Of a DNA stretch of 16,618 nt, positions 15,868 through 16,618 are shown in pieces. The notes beneath the pieces were generated by a model. The model did no database searches. It saw nothing but the letters and a program-made list of their open reading frames with translations, and was not told where the DNA came from. Origin of the DNA: Nitrospiraceae bacterium. GTDB taxonomy: Bacteria; Nitrospirota; Nitrospiria; Nitrospirales; UBA8639. The stretch's first letter is position 1. The number at the start of each line of letters is the position of its first letter. The DNA is taken from assembly GCA_003523945.1 (NCBI GenBank), contig DOFS01000288.1, positions 1-16,618 on the forward strand, written 5' to 3'. The position numbers were made by a program, and so were the translations under genes.

Positions 15868-16239
15868 TTACCGAAATGTGGCTTCCAAATCACGATCTAA
15901 CGTCAGGACAATAATGCGTTCTTCGATCCGGGTATCGATATCTGTAAACAGGGCTGTAGTTTCCACTCCGGTGATCTCCAACATTTCACGACACAGTTGC
16001 TCTCTTCCCTGGGAAATAAGATTCTGGCGCATCTGTTTGACCATTCCAATGCCTTCCTCACTTTTGGCCAGCTGGCGTTCGGCCGGTGTAAGAACGCCCT
16101 TGAGCCGAATGAGAATGGTGTCGCGCAGAATAGAGGCTCGAACATCGGTGGGGCCCCGCCCCATGAATTCCTGCTCAAATTTTATGATGGCATTTCGGAT
16201 TGCCGATTCCATTTCACCTCGAGTGATGGTGTGTTTCAT
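15868..16239 (-). CDS. DUF2294 domain protein
   Basis: A protein of about 123 residues covering one DUF2294 domain. Landmarks are IIKFEQEFMGRGPTDVRASI, LKGVLTPAERQLAKSEEG, VKQMRQ and the C-terminal half with EMLEITGVETTALFTDIDTR. These follow the family order (GKGPT, GVLTpaE, then the tGxxV and S/TDxD segments). The family is soluble and small, and its function is not established, although it has been noted beside sodium-related and stress genes. I chose the ATG at 16239-16237, which has GGAAGG at 16254-16249 with a nine-base gap; an upstream ATG at 16275 would add 12 residues outside the domain. The gene lies upstream of the 222-residue hypothetical gene on the same strand. Confidence 0.82.
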   Translation of the reverse strand: MKHTITRGEMESAIRNAIIKFEQEFMGRGPTDVRASILRDTILIRLKGVLTPAERQLAKSEEGIGMVKQMRQNLISQGREQLCREMLEITGVETTALFTDIDTRIEERIIVLTLDRDLEATFR

Positions 16240-16323
16240 ACGGGGACGCCTTCCGGCAAGAGCGATCTTACCCATCCATAATCAATCGAATCCTTGTACC
16301 TTTTCGAAGAGAATCTCAGAAAC

Positions 16324-16353
16324 TTGAGGAATAGCTTATCCCCCTGATATAAG
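16324..16353 (+). promoter_or_regulatory. Extended -10 sigma70 promoter
   Basis: TTGAGG at 16324-16329 is followed after 18 bases by TATAAG at 16348-16353, five of six bases of the -10 consensus. A TG at 16345-16346 one base before it makes an extended -10 element. Transcription would begin near 16360. Confidence 0.5.
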
Positions 16354-16359
16354 CGTATT

Positions 16360-16566
16360 GTTCATGTGAGGTCAAGAAGAGTATGGACTTCTCCTCGAAT
16401 GCCTGAGGAGGGTGGCATCTGTGCTGGGTTTGTCCTTGATCGTAAAACGGGTTTGTCGGATCGCCTGCATCATTCAGCGTGAGACTGAGGTACGCGATAG
16501 AATAAGCCAACCGAGTACTCTCCTGAAGCTAAAAAGAGGAGACGCCCATCGGTTGGCTTTTTTTTT
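16360..16566 (+). ncRNA. Candidate small RNA or leader RNA of about 207 bases
   Basis: This span runs from the start predicted by the extended -10 promoter to the end of an intrinsic terminator, with no plus-strand gene in it or for 1.5 kb before it. Internal structure is plausible. CTCCTC (16391-16396) pairs with GAGGAG (16405-16410), and alternatively ATGCC (16399-16403) pairs with GGCAT (16414-16418), which would leave a GAGGAGGG-like loop exposed. I could not match it to 6S, SRP, tmRNA or RNase P RNA by eye. Alternative: an attenuator or riboswitch leader of a gene beyond 16618. Confidence 0.4.
16504..16566 (+). terminator. Strong intrinsic terminator
   Basis: AAGCCAACCGA (16504-16514) is perfectly complementary to TCGGTTGGCTT (16549-16559), and nine T follow at 16558-16566. 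Inside, TCTCCT (16519-16524) pairs with AGGAGA (16537-16542). The T-run shows it acts on plus-strand transcripts, although the preceding genes are all on the minus strand. Confidence 0.8.
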
Positions 16567-16618
16567 GTAAATAGATTTTATTACACACTGCTAAATTCAC
16601 TTAAATCTAATGAGTTGG

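Larger units (their letters stand above)
16276..16618. other. Terminal intergenic region with promoter, hairpins and terminator
   Basis: No convincing protein gene occurs in these 343 bases; a 64-codon minus-strand frame at 16316-16510 lacks recognisable features and overlaps the structured elements. The region contains the plus-strand promoter at 16324-16353, a candidate RNA at 16360-16566 and the terminator at 16504-16566. GGGTTTGTC also occurs twice (16426-16434 and 16449-16457). Nothing is seen after 16567. Confidence 0.55.

Noticed and set aside
16316..16510. 64-codon minus-strand frame at the right end
   Set aside because: Its protein has no recognisable features, no clear ribosome site, and it runs antisense through the candidate RNA and into the terminator stem.

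Overview
The window looks like a chromosomal stretch from a Gram-negative bacterium of moderate GC content. The best guess is a Nitrospira-like (Nitrospirota) organism, possibly a marine lineage. This rests on the mix of genes: an alginate-export-type outer-membrane barrel, a SulP carrier next to a sodium/proton antiporter, a CHASE3 kinase with a sigma54 activator, a periplasmic di-haem oxidoreductase and a DUF2294 protein. The assignment is an inference from content, not a measured one. No rRNA, tRNA, CRISPR array, transposase or integrase was seen.

Layout. 1-1026: 3' part of an outer-membrane porin gene. 1378-4861: a probable two-gene unit, SulP anion transporter then NhaB. It is preceded by a close match to a sigma54 (-24/-12) promoter at 1273-1289, and further upstream by a paired repeat that could be an activator site. 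5189-8506: a tightly spaced two-component pair, a membrane CHASE3-HAMP-PAS histidine kinase and an NtrC-type response regulator. 8507-9147: mostly non-coding on the plus strand, but it holds a convincing 29-residue membrane-peptide gene on the minus strand with its own strong ribosome binding site. 9148-11469: a full-length PriA-like protein whose zinc-binding cysteines are intact but whose ATPase motifs are destroyed. 11495-12869 (minus): a small membrane protein and a right-handed beta-helix protein. 12870-13255: an AT-rich gap with two sets of tandem repeats. 13256-14857: an exported di-haem oxidoreductase. 14893-14925: a perfect 14-bp-stem hairpin. 15040-16239 (minus): DUF2294 protein, then an unrecognised 222-residue protein. 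16324-16566: an extended -10 promoter followed about 200 bases later by a strong intrinsic terminator, with no convincing gene between them. This could be a small RNA or a leader of the next gene.

How it may work together. The NtrC-type regulator next to the SulP/NhaB unit, and the sigma54 promoter in front of that unit, make a self-contained model: the membrane kinase senses a signal, the regulator activates sigma54 transcription, and the cell takes up an anion (sulfate, or bicarbonate by sodium symport) while NhaB returns sodium outward. The genes and promoter match are seen; the substrate and regulatory link are inferred. The most unusual items are the ATPase-dead PriA, the small membrane peptide and the orphan promoter-terminator unit.
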